Source: WRGT01 sp942493035 (GTDB taxonomy: Bacteria; Spirochaetota; UBA4802; UBA5550). Taken from it: a stretch of 64,000 nucleotides of DNA. Positions 16,376-24,376 of this stretch are shown piece by piece. The notes beneath the pieces are model-generated. The model did no database searches and was not told the origin of the DNA. It saw only the letters and a program-made list of their open reading frames with translations. The number at the start of each line of letters is the position of its first letter. Positions within the stretch are counted from its first letter, which is position 1. The DNA lies in contig OW818666.1 of NCBI GenBank assembly GCA_942493035.1, positions 806,001 to 870,000 of the forward strand, given 5' to 3'. A program made the position numbers and the translations under genes.

Positions 16376-16522
16376 ATGTTCAGAGAAAACATCAGAATGA
16401 ATGAAGTAAAAGTATCACATGAACTTTCAGGAAAGATAAGTACAAGAAAATATGAAAAGATCTGCAGAATTGAAAATGAATATTCAATTGATTCAAAAGT
16501 AGAGATGAAATACGCGGGATAA
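16376..16522 (+). CDS. Unrecognised 48-residue ORF between flgC and fliE
   Basis: The ATG at 16376 is preceded by AAAGGAGG at ideal spacing, and the frame stays open to TAA at 16520-16522. The product begins MFRENIRMNEVKVSHELSG and is rich in Lys, Glu, Ser and Ile, with one Cys and no signal or membrane segment. I do not recognise it. It starts 15 bp after flgC and is followed by a hairpin array and then fliE. The very good ribosome site argues for translation. Alternatively it could be the remnant of a longer gene cut by the repeat at 16537. Confidence 0.5.
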   Translation: MFRENIRMNEVKVSHELSGKISTRKYEKICRIENEYSIDSKVEMKYAG

Positions 16523-16536
16523 CCCGTATAGATAAT

Positions 16537-16620
16537 GCGCTTCGGCAAAAACTTCGTTTTTGCCGAAGCGCGGGGCCCCTGCGGGGGCTTTTTAAGGGGT
16601 TGCCCCCCCCCCTGGACCCC
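16537..16620 (-). repeat. Type D multi-hairpin repeat inside flagellar block
   Basis: A 14-bp stem GCGCTTCGGCAAAAAC/GTTTTTGCCGAAGCGC is followed by a second hairpin (GGGGCCCCTGCGGGGGC) and a GGGGTTGCCCCC element with a long C-run. Read on the minus strand the order matches the type D copies at 46243, 62007 and 63271. It lies between the 48-residue ORF and fliE. Confidence 0.65.
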
Positions 16621-16668
16621 GCAAAATATTATGTTGAATATAGATAGATAACAAAGGAGTGTTTTAAA

Positions 16669-16989
16669 ATGATTAATGCAATTTCAGGTCACATAGTAAA
16701 ACTTAATACAACTGATCCGCTTCATTTCGGCGGCGAGCCTAAAATACAACGCGAAAAGGATGATGTTTCCGGTTCATTCGCAGATATGCTTAACGGAGCA
16801 ATATCCAAAACCAACGATCTGCAGGTAGATGCGGAATCACTCATGCAGCAGATGGTTGTAAAACCTGAATCTGTTGATATTCACCAGGTAATGGTGGCTA
16901 CTCAGAAAGCCGAGATTTCACTCGGTCTTACCAAGGCGGTCAGAGACGGCGCTATAAATGCATACAGAGAGCTTATAAATCTAAGATAA
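16669..16989 (+). CDS. fliE: Flagellar hook-basal body complex protein FliE
   Basis: A 106-residue protein that joins the MS ring to the proximal rod. The conserved C-terminal half is clear: GSFADMLNGAISKTNDLQVD, then VDIHQVMVATQKAEISLGL and a closing AYRELINLR. A good AAAGGAG ribosome site precedes the ATG. It is separated from flgC by 308 bp that hold the small ORF and a type D repeat, and from fliF by 448 bp that hold another repeat and a promoter. Transcription of the block is therefore probably not continuous at a single level. Confidence 0.93.
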   Translation: MINAISGHIVKLNTTDPLHFGGEPKIQREKDDVSGSFADMLNGAISKTNDLQVDAESLMQQMVVKPESVDIHQVMVATQKAEISLGLTKAVRDGAINAYRELINLR

Positions 16990-17011
16990 TTGTGCGGTAA
17001 GCATATAGAGT

Positions 17012-17040
17012 CGGGGTCAGAACATAAGATGCTGATCCCG
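17012..17040. terminator. Weak hairpin after fliE
   Basis: CGGGGTCAG and CTGATCCCG pair across an 11-base loop, followed by GTTTTGG. The stem is good but the T-run is short, so termination is uncertain. The GGGGTCAG motif echoes the block at 15242-15368. Confidence 0.4.
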
Positions 17041-17233
17041 GTTTTGGATTAGACTCAGAGCAGAAGGGGTGTTTATTTGCTCTACGGGATTTCAATGTTT
17101 TCCTGTTGAATTATACTCTCACGGTGCTTTGCTATTAAGCCTTTGCATTACACCGATTTTTGCACCCAATTCTGCGAAAAACCGCACACTTGACTATAAA
17201 TTGAAGAATAACCGGTATAAATAGACATTATGT
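17041..17233. other. Non-coding stretch before fliF
   Basis: No frame or recognised element is visible. A TTGACT at 17190 with TATAAA 20 bp downstream is a poor promoter candidate. GACATTATGTCT at the end resembles the ATGAGACATAAT motif seen elsewhere. Confidence 0.4.
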
Positions 17234-17320
17234 CTCTACTCATAAACAGGTTGTAAATTACTCTCCACCGCGCCTGGGGCGCGGCGGAGACGAAATATTC
17301 ACCGGTTTATGAGCAAATAC
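17234..17320. repeat. Type B palindromic repeat upstream of fliF
   Basis: The arms CTACTCATAAACAGG and ACCGGTTTATGAGCAAATAC flank the core CTCCACCGCGCC/GGCGCGGCGGAG. It lies 32 bp before the predicted fliF promoter. Confidence 0.8.
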
Positions 17321-17351
17321 GACATTATTTGTCTATTTATCAGGAAATTAA

Positions 17352-17379
17352 TTGACATTTTTATAATGTTCTTTATAAA
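17352..17379 (+). promoter_or_regulatory. Sigma70-type promoter for fliF
   Basis: TTGACA (17352-17357), a 16-bp spacer and TATAAA (17374-17379). The start would be near 17386, giving a leader of about 50 bases before the fliF ATG with its GGAGGGGG ribosome site. It gives fliF and the downstream genes a start independent of flgB. Confidence 0.6.
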
Positions 17380-17437
17380 AAGTATTATGTCACATTAGTT
17401 TGTATTTTATTTTCAGTTCCTTATCCGGAGGGGGCAG

Positions 17438-19138
17438 ATGGGCGAATTCTTCAGTAAATTTATGGAGCAGGTCAAAGAGATTTACAGTAAACTTGACCGT
17501 TCAAAAAGAATAATTGTCGGCGTTGTAATCGCCGTAGTAATAGTTGCTTTTGCAGTACTTTTTTCGGTTTCCAGCGCGGAACCGAATGCACTGCTTTTTG
17601 CAGATCTTCCAGCAGATGACTTCGGTCAGATGACCAAAAAACTCGATGAAATGGGATTCTTCTACGAAACTTCGGGTACAACATCTATTTTTGTTAAGCC
17701 GGAAGAGAGACCTGTAATTGTTACAAGACTTGCGCAGGAGAATATGCTTCCTAAGGGTATTCCCGGTTTCAAGCTTTTTGATACATCAAGCTGGACTGAA
17801 ACAGACCGGGAACTCGACGTTAAATATATGCGGGCGCTCCGCGGGGAGATTCAGCGGCACATTGAATCTCTTGCAAATGTTGATAAAGCTTCGATAGAAA
17901 TAGCAATGTCCGAGGATAATCTCTATTCCGATCAGCAGACACCATATACAGCCGCAGTAACGGTTCACCTCGCTCCGGGATATGATAAACTCAGCATGAA
18001 AGAGATCAAGGGTATTACTTTTCTTGTTTCCCGTGCAGTGGGTCCCAGGCTCAAACCTGAAAATGTAACAGTAACTGATGAATTCGGTAAAATTATATCT
18101 GATTTTGATGATGATTTTGAGAATGAGAAGAAAGAGTATACAATCATCGAGTTCAGAAAAAAGATAGAGGAGAAAGCGCGGATCAGGCTTCTCAAAGATA
18201 TACGTGACGGTCTGGAGCGTATCTATTCAGCTGACAGGATTCAGATAGTCAGACTTAATATGGAATTTAACTGGGATAAAATTACAGAGGAGCAGACAGA
18301 GCATACTCCAATAACCATGGTACCCGATGATCCCAAGACTCCCTATTCTGAAAGAAAAATTCAGGATTCCCTTAAAGTATCGAGTAAGAGCACAAAAGAA
18401 AACTTCCAGGGACATGGCTGGAATCCTGAAGGTCCTGCCGGAACCGAGGGTAATACCCCTCCCGGTTATAAGGCGAGCGATGATCAGTTTTCAAAATACG
18501 ATAAATCTGAAAACATAGACAATAATGCTGTAAATAAAACTACAAGATCTATAGCACGGGATCCTTACGATATAACACGAGTTTCTGTAGCTATTGCAAT
18601 TGACGGAGTGCAGGATCTTCCCCGTCTCCCTGATGGAGAGTATGATCTTGATCCGGCAAAAAAGCCGATTCAGACTCCTCTGACTCCGGAAGATCTTAAA
18701 AAAGCTGAAAATATGGTTAAAAAAGCCATAAATTTCGATGATGCCAGAGGTGATCAGGTCGCTGTTGAAAACATTATGTTTGATAGAGCAAGCTACTGGA
18801 ATTCATTAAGAGATGAGGTTCGAAAGAAAGAGCAGATGAAGATGCTTCTTCTTGCTGCACTTATCGGAGTTGTTGCATTATTCGTAGGATTTATTCTTTT
18901 CAGAGCTGTGCAGAAAGAGATGGAGCGGAGAAGACGTGCAAAAGAAGAAGCGCTTGCACTTGAGCAGCAGAGAATGCGGGAAGCAGCGCTTAAAGCGGCT
19001 GAAGAGGAGGGTATCGATGTTGAACTCTCACTTGAAGAACGGGCAAGGCTTGAACTTCAGCAGAGCGCGCTTCAGCTTGCAAAAGAGCGGCCTGATGACG
19101 TGGCGCAGCTTTTACGGACATGGCTTGCGGAAGAGTAG
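17438..19138 (+). CDS. fliF: Flagellar M-ring protein FliF
   Basis: A 566-residue MS-ring protein. A first membrane helix near residues 25-45 (IIVGVVIAVVIVAFAVLF) is followed by the ring-building motifs YETSGTTSIFVKPEE, LPKGIPGFKLFD, VKYMRALRGEIQRHIESL and VHLAPGYDKL. A long polar periplasmic insert near 290-370 follows, then a second helix near 465-485 (LLLAALIGVVALFVGFILF). The C-terminal tail ERARLELQQSALQLAKERPDDVAQLLRTWL is the FliG-binding region (quoted in two parts: ERARLELQQSALQLAKE, then RPDDVAQLLRTWL). It sits in the inner membrane as platform for the rod, switch and export apparatus. Strong GGAGGGGG ribosome site. Confidence 0.95.
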   Translation: MGEFFSKFMEQVKEIYSKLDRSKRIIVGVVIAVVIVAFAVLFSVSSAEPNALLFADLPADDFGQMTKKLDEMGFFYETSGTTSIFVKPEERPVIVTRLAQENMLPKGIPGFKLFDTSSWTETDRELDVKYMRALRGEIQRHIESLANVDKASIEIAMSEDNLYSDQQTPYTAAVTVHLAPGYDKLSMKEIKGITFLVSRAVGPRLKPENVTVTDEFGKIISDFDDDFENEKKEYTIIEFRKKIEEKARIRLLKDIRDGLERIYSADRIQIVRLNMEFNWDKITEEQTEHTPITMVPDDPKTPYSERKIQDSLKVSSKSTKENFQGHGWNPEGPAGTEGNTPPGYKASDDQFSKYDKSENIDNNAVNKTTRSIARDPYDITRVSVAIAIDGVQDLPRLPDGEYDLDPAKKPIQTPLTPEDLKKAENMVKKAINFDDARGDQVAVENIMFDRASYWNSLRDEVRKKEQMKMLLLAALIGVVALFVGFILFRAVQKEMERRRRAKEEALALEQQRMREAALKAAEEEGIDVELSLEERARLELQQSALQLAKERPDDVAQLLRTWLAEE

Positions 19139-19147
19139 TTTTTTAAT

Positions 19148-19177
19148 TTGACAATGGCGGTTTTCTGCCGATATATT
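19148..19177 (+). promoter_or_regulatory. Promoter candidate between fliF and fliG
   Basis: TTGACA (19148-19153), an 18-bp spacer and TATATT (19172-19177). It begins 10 bp after the fliF stop. A start near 19184 would place the hairpin at 19198 in the first bases of the leader. Confidence 0.5.
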
Positions 19178-19197
19178 ACTATATAATATGCTTTCAG

Positions 19198-19233
19198 GCC
19201 GATATTCAGTATCGGCTTGTATTTTTTCTTTTT
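19198..19233 (+). terminator. Intrinsic terminator/attenuator-like hairpin before fliG
   Basis: GCCGATA-TTCAG-TATCGGC forms a 7-bp stem followed by TTGTATTTTTTCTTTTT. This is a plausible Rho-independent terminator inside the flagellar block, 18 bp upstream of fliG. It could end fliF transcripts partially or act on the short leader made from the promoter just before it. Confidence 0.5.
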
Positions 19234-19251
19234 ATGTTGCGGGGTTAATAA

Positions 19252-20268
19252 ATGCTTCAGTCTAAAAAATCTCAATTGACGGGACGGCAGAAGGCTGCTG
19301 TATTTCTCGTTTCTCTCGGGTCGGATGTCTCTTCGGAGGTATTCAAGCATCTGCGTGAGGATGAGATAGAACAGCTAACATTCGAAATTGCCCGACTGGA
19401 CAAGATTGAACCGGATGATAAAGATAAGGTTCTTCAGGAGTTCCAGGAGATGATGATGGCCCAGGAGTTTATCACTCAGGGCGGTATAGATTATGCCCGT
19501 GATATTCTTGAAAGAGCTCTTGGAACTCAGAAAGCGATAGATATTGTAAACAGGCTCACCTCTTCACTTCAGGTAAGACCTTTTGACTTTATAAGAAGAA
19601 CGGACCCTTCACACCTTTTAAACTTTATACAGGGTGAGCACCCTCAGACTATAGCGCTTATTTTAGCTTATCTTGATCCGCAGAAGAGCGCGCAGATACT
19701 TGCCGAGCTTCCGCATAATGTGCAGGCAGACGTTGCCCGCCGTATTGCTGAGATGAAAAGAACCTCCCCCGATGTACTCAGAGAGGTTGAACGGGTTCTT
19801 GAAAGAAAACTTTCTACCCTTGCCAGTGAGGACTTTACTCAGGCCGGCGGTATCGATACTGTTGTTGAAATACTTAACAATGTTGACAGGGGAACTGAAA
19901 AGATCATTATTGAAGCTCTTGAAGAGGAGGATCCGGAACTCGCAGAGGAGATCAAAAAACGAATGTTTGTATTCGAGGATATTGTACTTCTCGATGACAG
20001 ATCAATTCAGAAGGTTATGCGGGAGGTCGATACACAGGAGCTTGCAAAAGCGCTTAAGGGTGTTGATAACGAGGTTCAGGAGAAGATATTCAGAAATATG
20101 TCTAAACGGGCCGCATCTCTCCTTAGTGAGGATATGGATTTTATGGGTCCCATCCGTTTGCGTGACGTTGAAGAGGCACAGCAGAAAATCGTTAATATAA
20201 TAAGAAAACTTGAAGATGCAGGTGAGATAGTCGTAGCCAGAACAGGCGAGGAGGAGCTAGTTGTCTAA
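19252..20268 (+). CDS. fliG: Flagellar motor switch protein FliG
   Basis: A 338-residue rotor protein of the C-ring. It has the N-terminal FliF-binding domain (LTGRQKAAVFLVSLGSDVS), the middle EHPQTIALILAYLDP motif that binds FliM, and the C-terminal torque domain with FEDIVLLDDRSIQKVMREVD and LLSEDMDFMGPIRLRDVEEA, including the charged residues that meet the stator. Length is normal. Spirochaetes commonly carry two fliG genes; this one, in the fliF-fliH order, should be the main motor copy. The start is separated from fliF by 113 bp holding a promoter and a terminator-like hairpin. Its end overlaps the TTG start of fliH. Confidence 0.95.
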   Translation: MLQSKKSQLTGRQKAAVFLVSLGSDVSSEVFKHLREDEIEQLTFEIARLDKIEPDDKDKVLQEFQEMMMAQEFITQGGIDYARDILERALGTQKAIDIVNRLTSSLQVRPFDFIRRTDPSHLLNFIQGEHPQTIALILAYLDPQKSAQILAELPHNVQADVARRIAEMKRTSPDVLREVERVLERKLSTLASEDFTQAGGIDTVVEILNNVDRGTEKIIIEALEEEDPELAEEIKKRMFVFEDIVLLDDRSIQKVMREVDTQELAKALKGVDNEVQEKIFRNMSKRAASLLSEDMDFMGPIRLRDVEEAQQKIVNIIRKLEDAGEIVVARTGEEELVV

Positions 20269-21187
20269 GTTAGTGTTTAAACCTGGAGAGATCCAGCATA
20301 TAACAACTGTTAAACAGGTTGAGCTGCCGGCTAAATACCAGAAGAATCTCATCGATACAGAAGATTATCATGAATTTGAAATGGATGAAGCGGGCAATCC
20401 CATAGATATCTACCAGGGGCCCTCTATCGAAGAGATGGAGGCCGAGTTAGAGCGTTACAGGCGTGAAACGGAAGAAGAAGTAAAACTCATGCTGGATCAG
20501 GCCAGGGAACGTGCCCGCAAGATAGAAGAGGACGGCAAGGCAATAGCGTTTTCCGAACTGGAAAAAGTCAGAGAGCAGATAAAGATAGAGAAAGAGCGGC
20601 ACAGCTCAGAATCAGAACGTGAGGTTGAGAGAAGTAATTTTGAAGCTGAAAAGATTATTCTCGAAGCTGAAAAAAAAGTTTCAGAGATAGAACACGACGC
20701 CTACATGAAAGGTCACGAAGCGGGCCGTGAAGAGGGTTATAAAGAGGGACAGGCTGAGGTAATGCGTCTGATAGACAGACTTGGTACGATAGTATCTACT
20801 GCTGTTGATATAAGAGATGATATTATCAAATCATCAGAGAAGCTTATGACCGAGATGATTCTTATGATAGCAAGGAAAGTTATCAAGGATGAAATTGTTG
20901 AGAGACGGGAAGTTGTTATTAACAACATCAAAGAAGCAATTAAGCGTGTTAAAGACCGGGATAGAATCGATATCCGGGTCAACTTTGCCGATCTTGACAT
21001 GACAACAGCACATAAAGACGAACTTATTAAGATGATGGAATCTCTTAAGAAGGTCAACATCTATGAAGATTCAAGAGTTGAAAGAGGGGGCTGTATCATT
21101 GAAACAGATGTTGGTGCAATTGATGCGCGTATCTCGACTCAGCTGGATGCAATTGAAGAAGCGATAAGAAATACCAGTACGTTGTAA
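20261..21187 (+). CDS. fliH: Flagellar assembly protein FliH
   Basis: A 308-residue regulator of the export ATPase. It starts at TTG, 8 bp inside fliG, with GAGGAGG upstream, so translation is coupled. Residues 60-160 form a long charged coiled coil (EEMEAELERYRRETEEEVKL). The C-terminal domain (MILMIARKVIKDEIVERREV, then RVERGGCIIETDVGAIDARI) is the FliH/YscL family region that binds FliI. A glycine-containing stretch KGHEAGREEGYKEGQAE corresponds to the GxxxG segments of the family. It acts at the cytoplasmic face under the C-ring. Name is by motif and order; the N-terminus is poorly conserved across species. Confidence 0.9.
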   Translation: MSKLVFKPGEIQHITTVKQVELPAKYQKNLIDTEDYHEFEMDEAGNPIDIYQGPSIEEMEAELERYRRETEEEVKLMLDQARERARKIEEDGKAIAFSELEKVREQIKIEKERHSSESEREVERSNFEAEKIILEAEKKVSEIEHDAYMKGHEAGREEGYKEGQAEVMRLIDRLGTIVSTAVDIRDDIIKSSEKLMTEMILMIARKVIKDEIVERREVVINNIKEAIKRVKDRDRIDIRVNFADLDMTTAHKDELIKMMESLKKVNIYEDSRVERGGCIIETDVGAIDARISTQLDAIEEAIRNTSTL

Positions 21188-21222
21188 TTTTGTATAATAT
21201 ACGTGAGTCATTCACGCATATA

Positions 21223-21285
21223 GAAAAGGGTACGGGGGTGAACGCCCCCATACCCTTTTCTCCGGGAGCGCGGAGCGCTCCCGGA
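21223..21285. repeat. Tandem GC hairpins between fliH and fliI
   Basis: The first stem is GAAAAGGGTACGGGGG/CCCCCATACCCTTTTC (21223-21260), almost perfect. The second is TCCGGGAGCGC/GCGCTCCCGGA (21261-21285). Both are packed into the 123-bp gap in front of the fliI ribosome site. The two-hairpin layout recalls types C and D but shares no obvious sequence. Confidence 0.65.
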
Positions 21286-21310
21286 GAAAAAACTCTGAGG
21301 AGACATAATA

Positions 21311-22717
21311 TTGATAAATATACTTCCACATGAAAAGATTGATGTACTTACCAAATACAAAGATCTGTTAGATGAACTTGAAACTATAAAGTTTACAGGG
21401 ACTGTGGAACGGATTGTCGGTCTGACAATTGAATCTGTCGGGCCTGCTGTAAAGTATGGCGATATGTGTAAAATCAAAACAGGTCCAAGCCAGTATCTTT
21501 ACGCGGAAGTTGTGGGATTCAACCGAAACAGAGTTATACTCATGCCTATTGGCGACATGAAAGGTGTTGTTTCCGGTGCTGAAGTTTATGCTGTAGGAAA
21601 TTCACTTATGGTTCCTGTCGGGAAGGAACTGCTGGGTCGGGTAATCTCCGGTGTTGGTAAACCTCTTGATGGAAAAGGGGAGATCTTCACAAGGGAAAAG
21701 TATCCGGTTGAAGGGAGAGAAATTAATCCTCTTGATAGAAAGGTTATAGATGAACCTTTATCCGTAGGCATAAGATCAATAGATTCGCTTATTACAGTAG
21801 GCCGTGGTCAGAGGATTGGTATCTTCGCAGGTTCAGGGGTAGGGAAGTCAACGGTTATCGGAATGATAGCCAGATATACAGATGCTGACGTAAACGTAAT
21901 TGCTCTCATAGGTGAACGCGGACGTGAAGTAAAAGATTTCGTAGAGAAAGAACTTGGACCCGAGGGACTGAAGCGTTCAATAGTAGTTGCTGCAACATCA
22001 GACCAGCCCCCGATGATTAGACTTCGGGGAGCATTCCTTGCTCATGCTATCGGTGAGTATTTCCGTGACCAGGGGATGGCTGTTAACCTCCTTATGGACT
22101 CAGTGACTCGATTTGCCATGGCACAGCGTGAAGTCGGTCTTGCTGCAGGCGAACCATCTGCAACCAGGGGATATCCCCCTTCCGTGTTCAGTATGATGCC
22201 TAAACTTCTTGAAAGAGCAGGTACAAGTTCGTCTGGAGGGAGCATCACGGGATTCTACAGTGTCCTTGTGGAAGGGGATGATATGAATGAACCGATTGCC
22301 GATGCCGCGCGGGGTATACTTGACGGACACATAGTTCTTGACCGGAAGTTCGCGAACAAGGGGCACTATCCGGCGATAGACGTACTTGCTTCTGTATCCA
22401 GATGTATGAAAGATGTTGTGGATGAAAAACATCTTAAAGCGGCATATAAGTTCCGTGAGCTTCTCGCCGCATACACTGAAGCTGAGGACCTTATTAATCT
22501 TGGCGGATATGTACGTGGAGCAAATCCAATTGTTGACAGAGCTATCAGTCTGATCAATGAAATGAATGCTTTTCTGAAGCAGGGAATTTACGAACAGGAT
22601 TATCTTGAACAGATTAGAGAAAAAATTATATCTATGATGATACCGGAAGAGAAAAAAGTAAAAGCTCCGGCTATGGCAGGAGCTAAGGCTCCGGCTTTTG
22701 CACAGGTGTTGAGATAG
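21311..22717 (+). CDS. fliI: Flagellum-specific ATPase FliI
   Basis: A 468-residue ATPase of the type III export machinery, related to F1-beta. Walker A is GIFAGSGVGKSTVIGM. ALIGERGREVKDF and the VAATSDQPPMIRLRGAF stretch follow, then Walker B NLLMDSVTRFAMAQRE with GLAAGEPSATRGYPPSVF. It starts at TTG with TGAGGAG upstream. The normal family length is kept, with a short Ala/Pro-rich tail (KAPAMAGAKAPAF). It is energised below the C-ring together with FliH and FliJ. The strong hairpins just upstream may set its expression relative to fliG-fliH. Confidence 0.95.
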   Translation: MINILPHEKIDVLTKYKDLLDELETIKFTGTVERIVGLTIESVGPAVKYGDMCKIKTGPSQYLYAEVVGFNRNRVILMPIGDMKGVVSGAEVYAVGNSLMVPVGKELLGRVISGVGKPLDGKGEIFTREKYPVEGREINPLDRKVIDEPLSVGIRSIDSLITVGRGQRIGIFAGSGVGKSTVIGMIARYTDADVNVIALIGERGREVKDFVEKELGPEGLKRSIVVAATSDQPPMIRLRGAFLAHAIGEYFRDQGMAVNLLMDSVTRFAMAQREVGLAAGEPSATRGYPPSVFSMMPKLLERAGTSSSGGSITGFYSVLVEGDDMNEPIADAARGILDGHIVLDRKFANKGHYPAIDVLASVSRCMKDVVDEKHLKAAYKFRELLAAYTEAEDLINLGGYVRGANPIVDRAISLINEMNAFLKQGIYEQDYLEQIREKIISMMIPEEKKVKAPAMAGAKAPAFAQVLR

Positions 22718-22725
22718 GTCTTTAG

Positions 22726-23175
22726 ATGAAAAAATTTAAATTTAAACTGCAGAGACTTCTTGATATGCGGGAAGCGAAAGAGACCGAGATTAAAAATGAA
22801 CTGATGAAAGTTCTCGCTCTGCAGAATAAAGAACGTATACTGCAGGATGAACTTAAAACAAAAATCAGCAGATATGAAAATCAATATAGTGAAAGAATAA
22901 AGAAGGGACAGTTTCAGGCAGATCAGATGATGTCGATCATGAGATATACAGATATAGCCCGCAAAGCTATTGTTGAAGCTGAGATAAGAATCGAATCATA
23001 CCAGCCGGAAGTGGACAGAGTGCGCGAGAAGCTTGTAGCCGCATCTCGAGATAAAAAAATAGTAGAGAAACTCAAAGAACGAAAACACGATGAGTTCGAA
23101 TACGAATTTAATAAAGAGATAGCTAAAGAGAACGATGATATGAATCAGAAACTGTATCAAAGAAAACTGATGTAG
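22726..23175 (+). CDS. fliJ: Flagellar export chaperone/ATPase stalk protein FliJ
   Basis: A 149-residue protein that is almost entirely a charged helical coil. It begins MKKFKFKLQRLLDMREAKET, the usual FliJ opening, and ends KLYQRKLM. It starts 8 bp after fliI. FliJ sits in the FliI hexamer and links it to the export gate FlhA. Sequence conservation in this family is low, so the call rests on size, the N-terminal motif, coiled-coil character and gene order. Confidence 0.85.
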   Translation: MKKFKFKLQRLLDMREAKETEIKNELMKVLALQNKERILQDELKTKISRYENQYSERIKKGQFQADQMMSIMRYTDIARKAIVEAEIRIESYQPEVDRVREKLVAASRDKKIVEKLKERKHDEFEYEFNKEIAKENDDMNQKLYQRKLM

Positions 23176-23210
23176 AAATACTGCCGGTTCCAGTTTAATG
23201 AGAGGTATTT

Positions 23211-23783
23211 ATGATTGAAGATATGTATAACGCCATGGCAAGAATTAATGAGATAAAAAGCAGATTCGGCATGAACAGGTCGAAAGCTGCGGCATCCGAT
23301 GCTGTAAGCGATCCGGCTTTCAGCAGAATGACAGATGAAGCAATGAGCCTTCTTGATACTGATTCCGGAGTTTATGAAGAGGGGAGTGTTTCGAGAAACG
23401 ATATAGATAAAATTGTTAATTACTATTCACAGAAGAAGGGGGTGCCTGCGCCGCTTGTCCGTTCGGTTATACAGGCCGAGTCCGAATACAATCCTGATGC
23501 CCTCTCTCCCAAAGGTGCAATGGGGCTTATGCAGCTTATGCCTGAAACAGCAATGGGATTAGGAGTTGAGAATCCTTTCAATCCCGAAGAGAACATCAAA
23601 GGCGGCGTTTCTCATCTTAAGAGTCTGATTGATAATAACAAAGGTAATTACAAACTGGCTCTTGCAGCTTATAATGCAGGTCAGGGTAATGTCGATAAGG
23701 CGGGCGGTATCCCGAATTTTAAAGAGACTAAAGATTATGTAAAAAAAGTAATAAATCTTTATAAAGAAGAGAGTGGTAAATAA
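23211..23783 (+). CDS. Lytic transglycosylase (SLT domain) in flagellar block
   Basis: A 190-residue protein with a C-terminal SLT domain near residues 70-185. The catalytic glutamate lies in VIQAESEYNPDALS, followed by KGAMGLMQLMPETA and LALAAYNAGQGNV. The N-terminal 60 residues begin MIEDMYNAMARINEIKSRFG and resemble the leader of flagellum-linked transglycosylases. No classical signal peptide is visible, so export may go through the flagellar apparatus; that is inference. It would cut murein to let the rod or hook structures settle in the periplasm. It overlaps the flbB start by one base (TAATG), indicating coupled translation. Confidence 0.88.
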   Translation: MIEDMYNAMARINEIKSRFGMNRSKAAASDAVSDPAFSRMTDEAMSLLDTDSGVYEEGSVSRNDIDKIVNYYSQKKGVPAPLVRSVIQAESEYNPDALSPKGAMGLMQLMPETAMGLGVENPFNPEENIKGGVSHLKSLIDNNKGNYKLALAAYNAGQGNVDKAGGIPNFKETKDYVKKVINLYKEESGK

Positions 23784-24376
23784 TGGCAGTTTCCAATAAA
23801 TCAAAAATAATATATCTTTTAATCCTGATATTTTTTCTGGCCGGAGTTGGTGTATTCTGGCTTGATAATATCGGGCTTATTAATCTGAGTTCAAAAATGC
23901 ATTCATTAAAAGGGGAAGAGGAGTTGTCTCTCGACGCAGCAGGGGATGAACCGTCACTTATAGAGAAAGAGGAATTCGGAAAAGAGAAGGAAAAACTTAC
24001 AGAGAGAATTGAAGATCTGGATAAAAGAGAAGCGCTTCTTGCAGAAAGGGAGAAAGAGATAGGAGCTGAGAGGGATAAACTCGAACAGATCAGAAAGGGG
24101 CTTGAACTGGAGCAGAAAAAGCTCGAAAATGACCGTAAAAAAGATTCCGGATACAGGAAGAATGTAACAGTTCTTGCGAATAAAGTATCAAACATGCCTC
24201 CTGAAGAAGCTGTAAAGATAATGTCAAACTGGGATGATCCGCTTATAATTGATGTACTCCGTCAGATGGATTCAGACTCGGAGGCGCAGGGGCGTATGAG
24301 TATTACCCCGTATTTAATGACACTTTTCCCGAAGGAGAAAGCCAGCCGGATTATGTATCTAATGACTCAGCTATAG
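23783..24376 (+). CDS. flbB: FlbB-like periplasmic flagellar collar protein
   Basis: A 197-residue protein with an N-terminal membrane anchor (IIYLLILIFFLAGVGVFW), a long charged coiled coil near residues 60-130, and a C-terminal MgtE-N-like/MotE-like domain (VSNMPPEEAVKIMSNWDDPL, ITPYLMTLFPKEKASRIM). This matches FlbB, the spirochaete protein that nucleates the periplasmic collar around the motor and recruits stators. Gene order (right after the fliJ region) supports it. The alternative name is a MotE-type chaperone. It is the last gene of the block and overlaps the convergent engB gene by 26 bp. Confidence 0.82.
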   Translation: MAVSNKSKIIYLLILIFFLAGVGVFWLDNIGLINLSSKMHSLKGEEELSLDAAGDEPSLIEKEEFGKEKEKLTERIEDLDKREALLAEREKEIGAERDKLEQIRKGLELEQKKLENDRKKDSGYRKNVTVLANKVSNMPPEEAVKIMSNWDDPLIIDVLRQMDSDSEAQGRMSITPYLMTLFPKEKASRIMYLMTQL

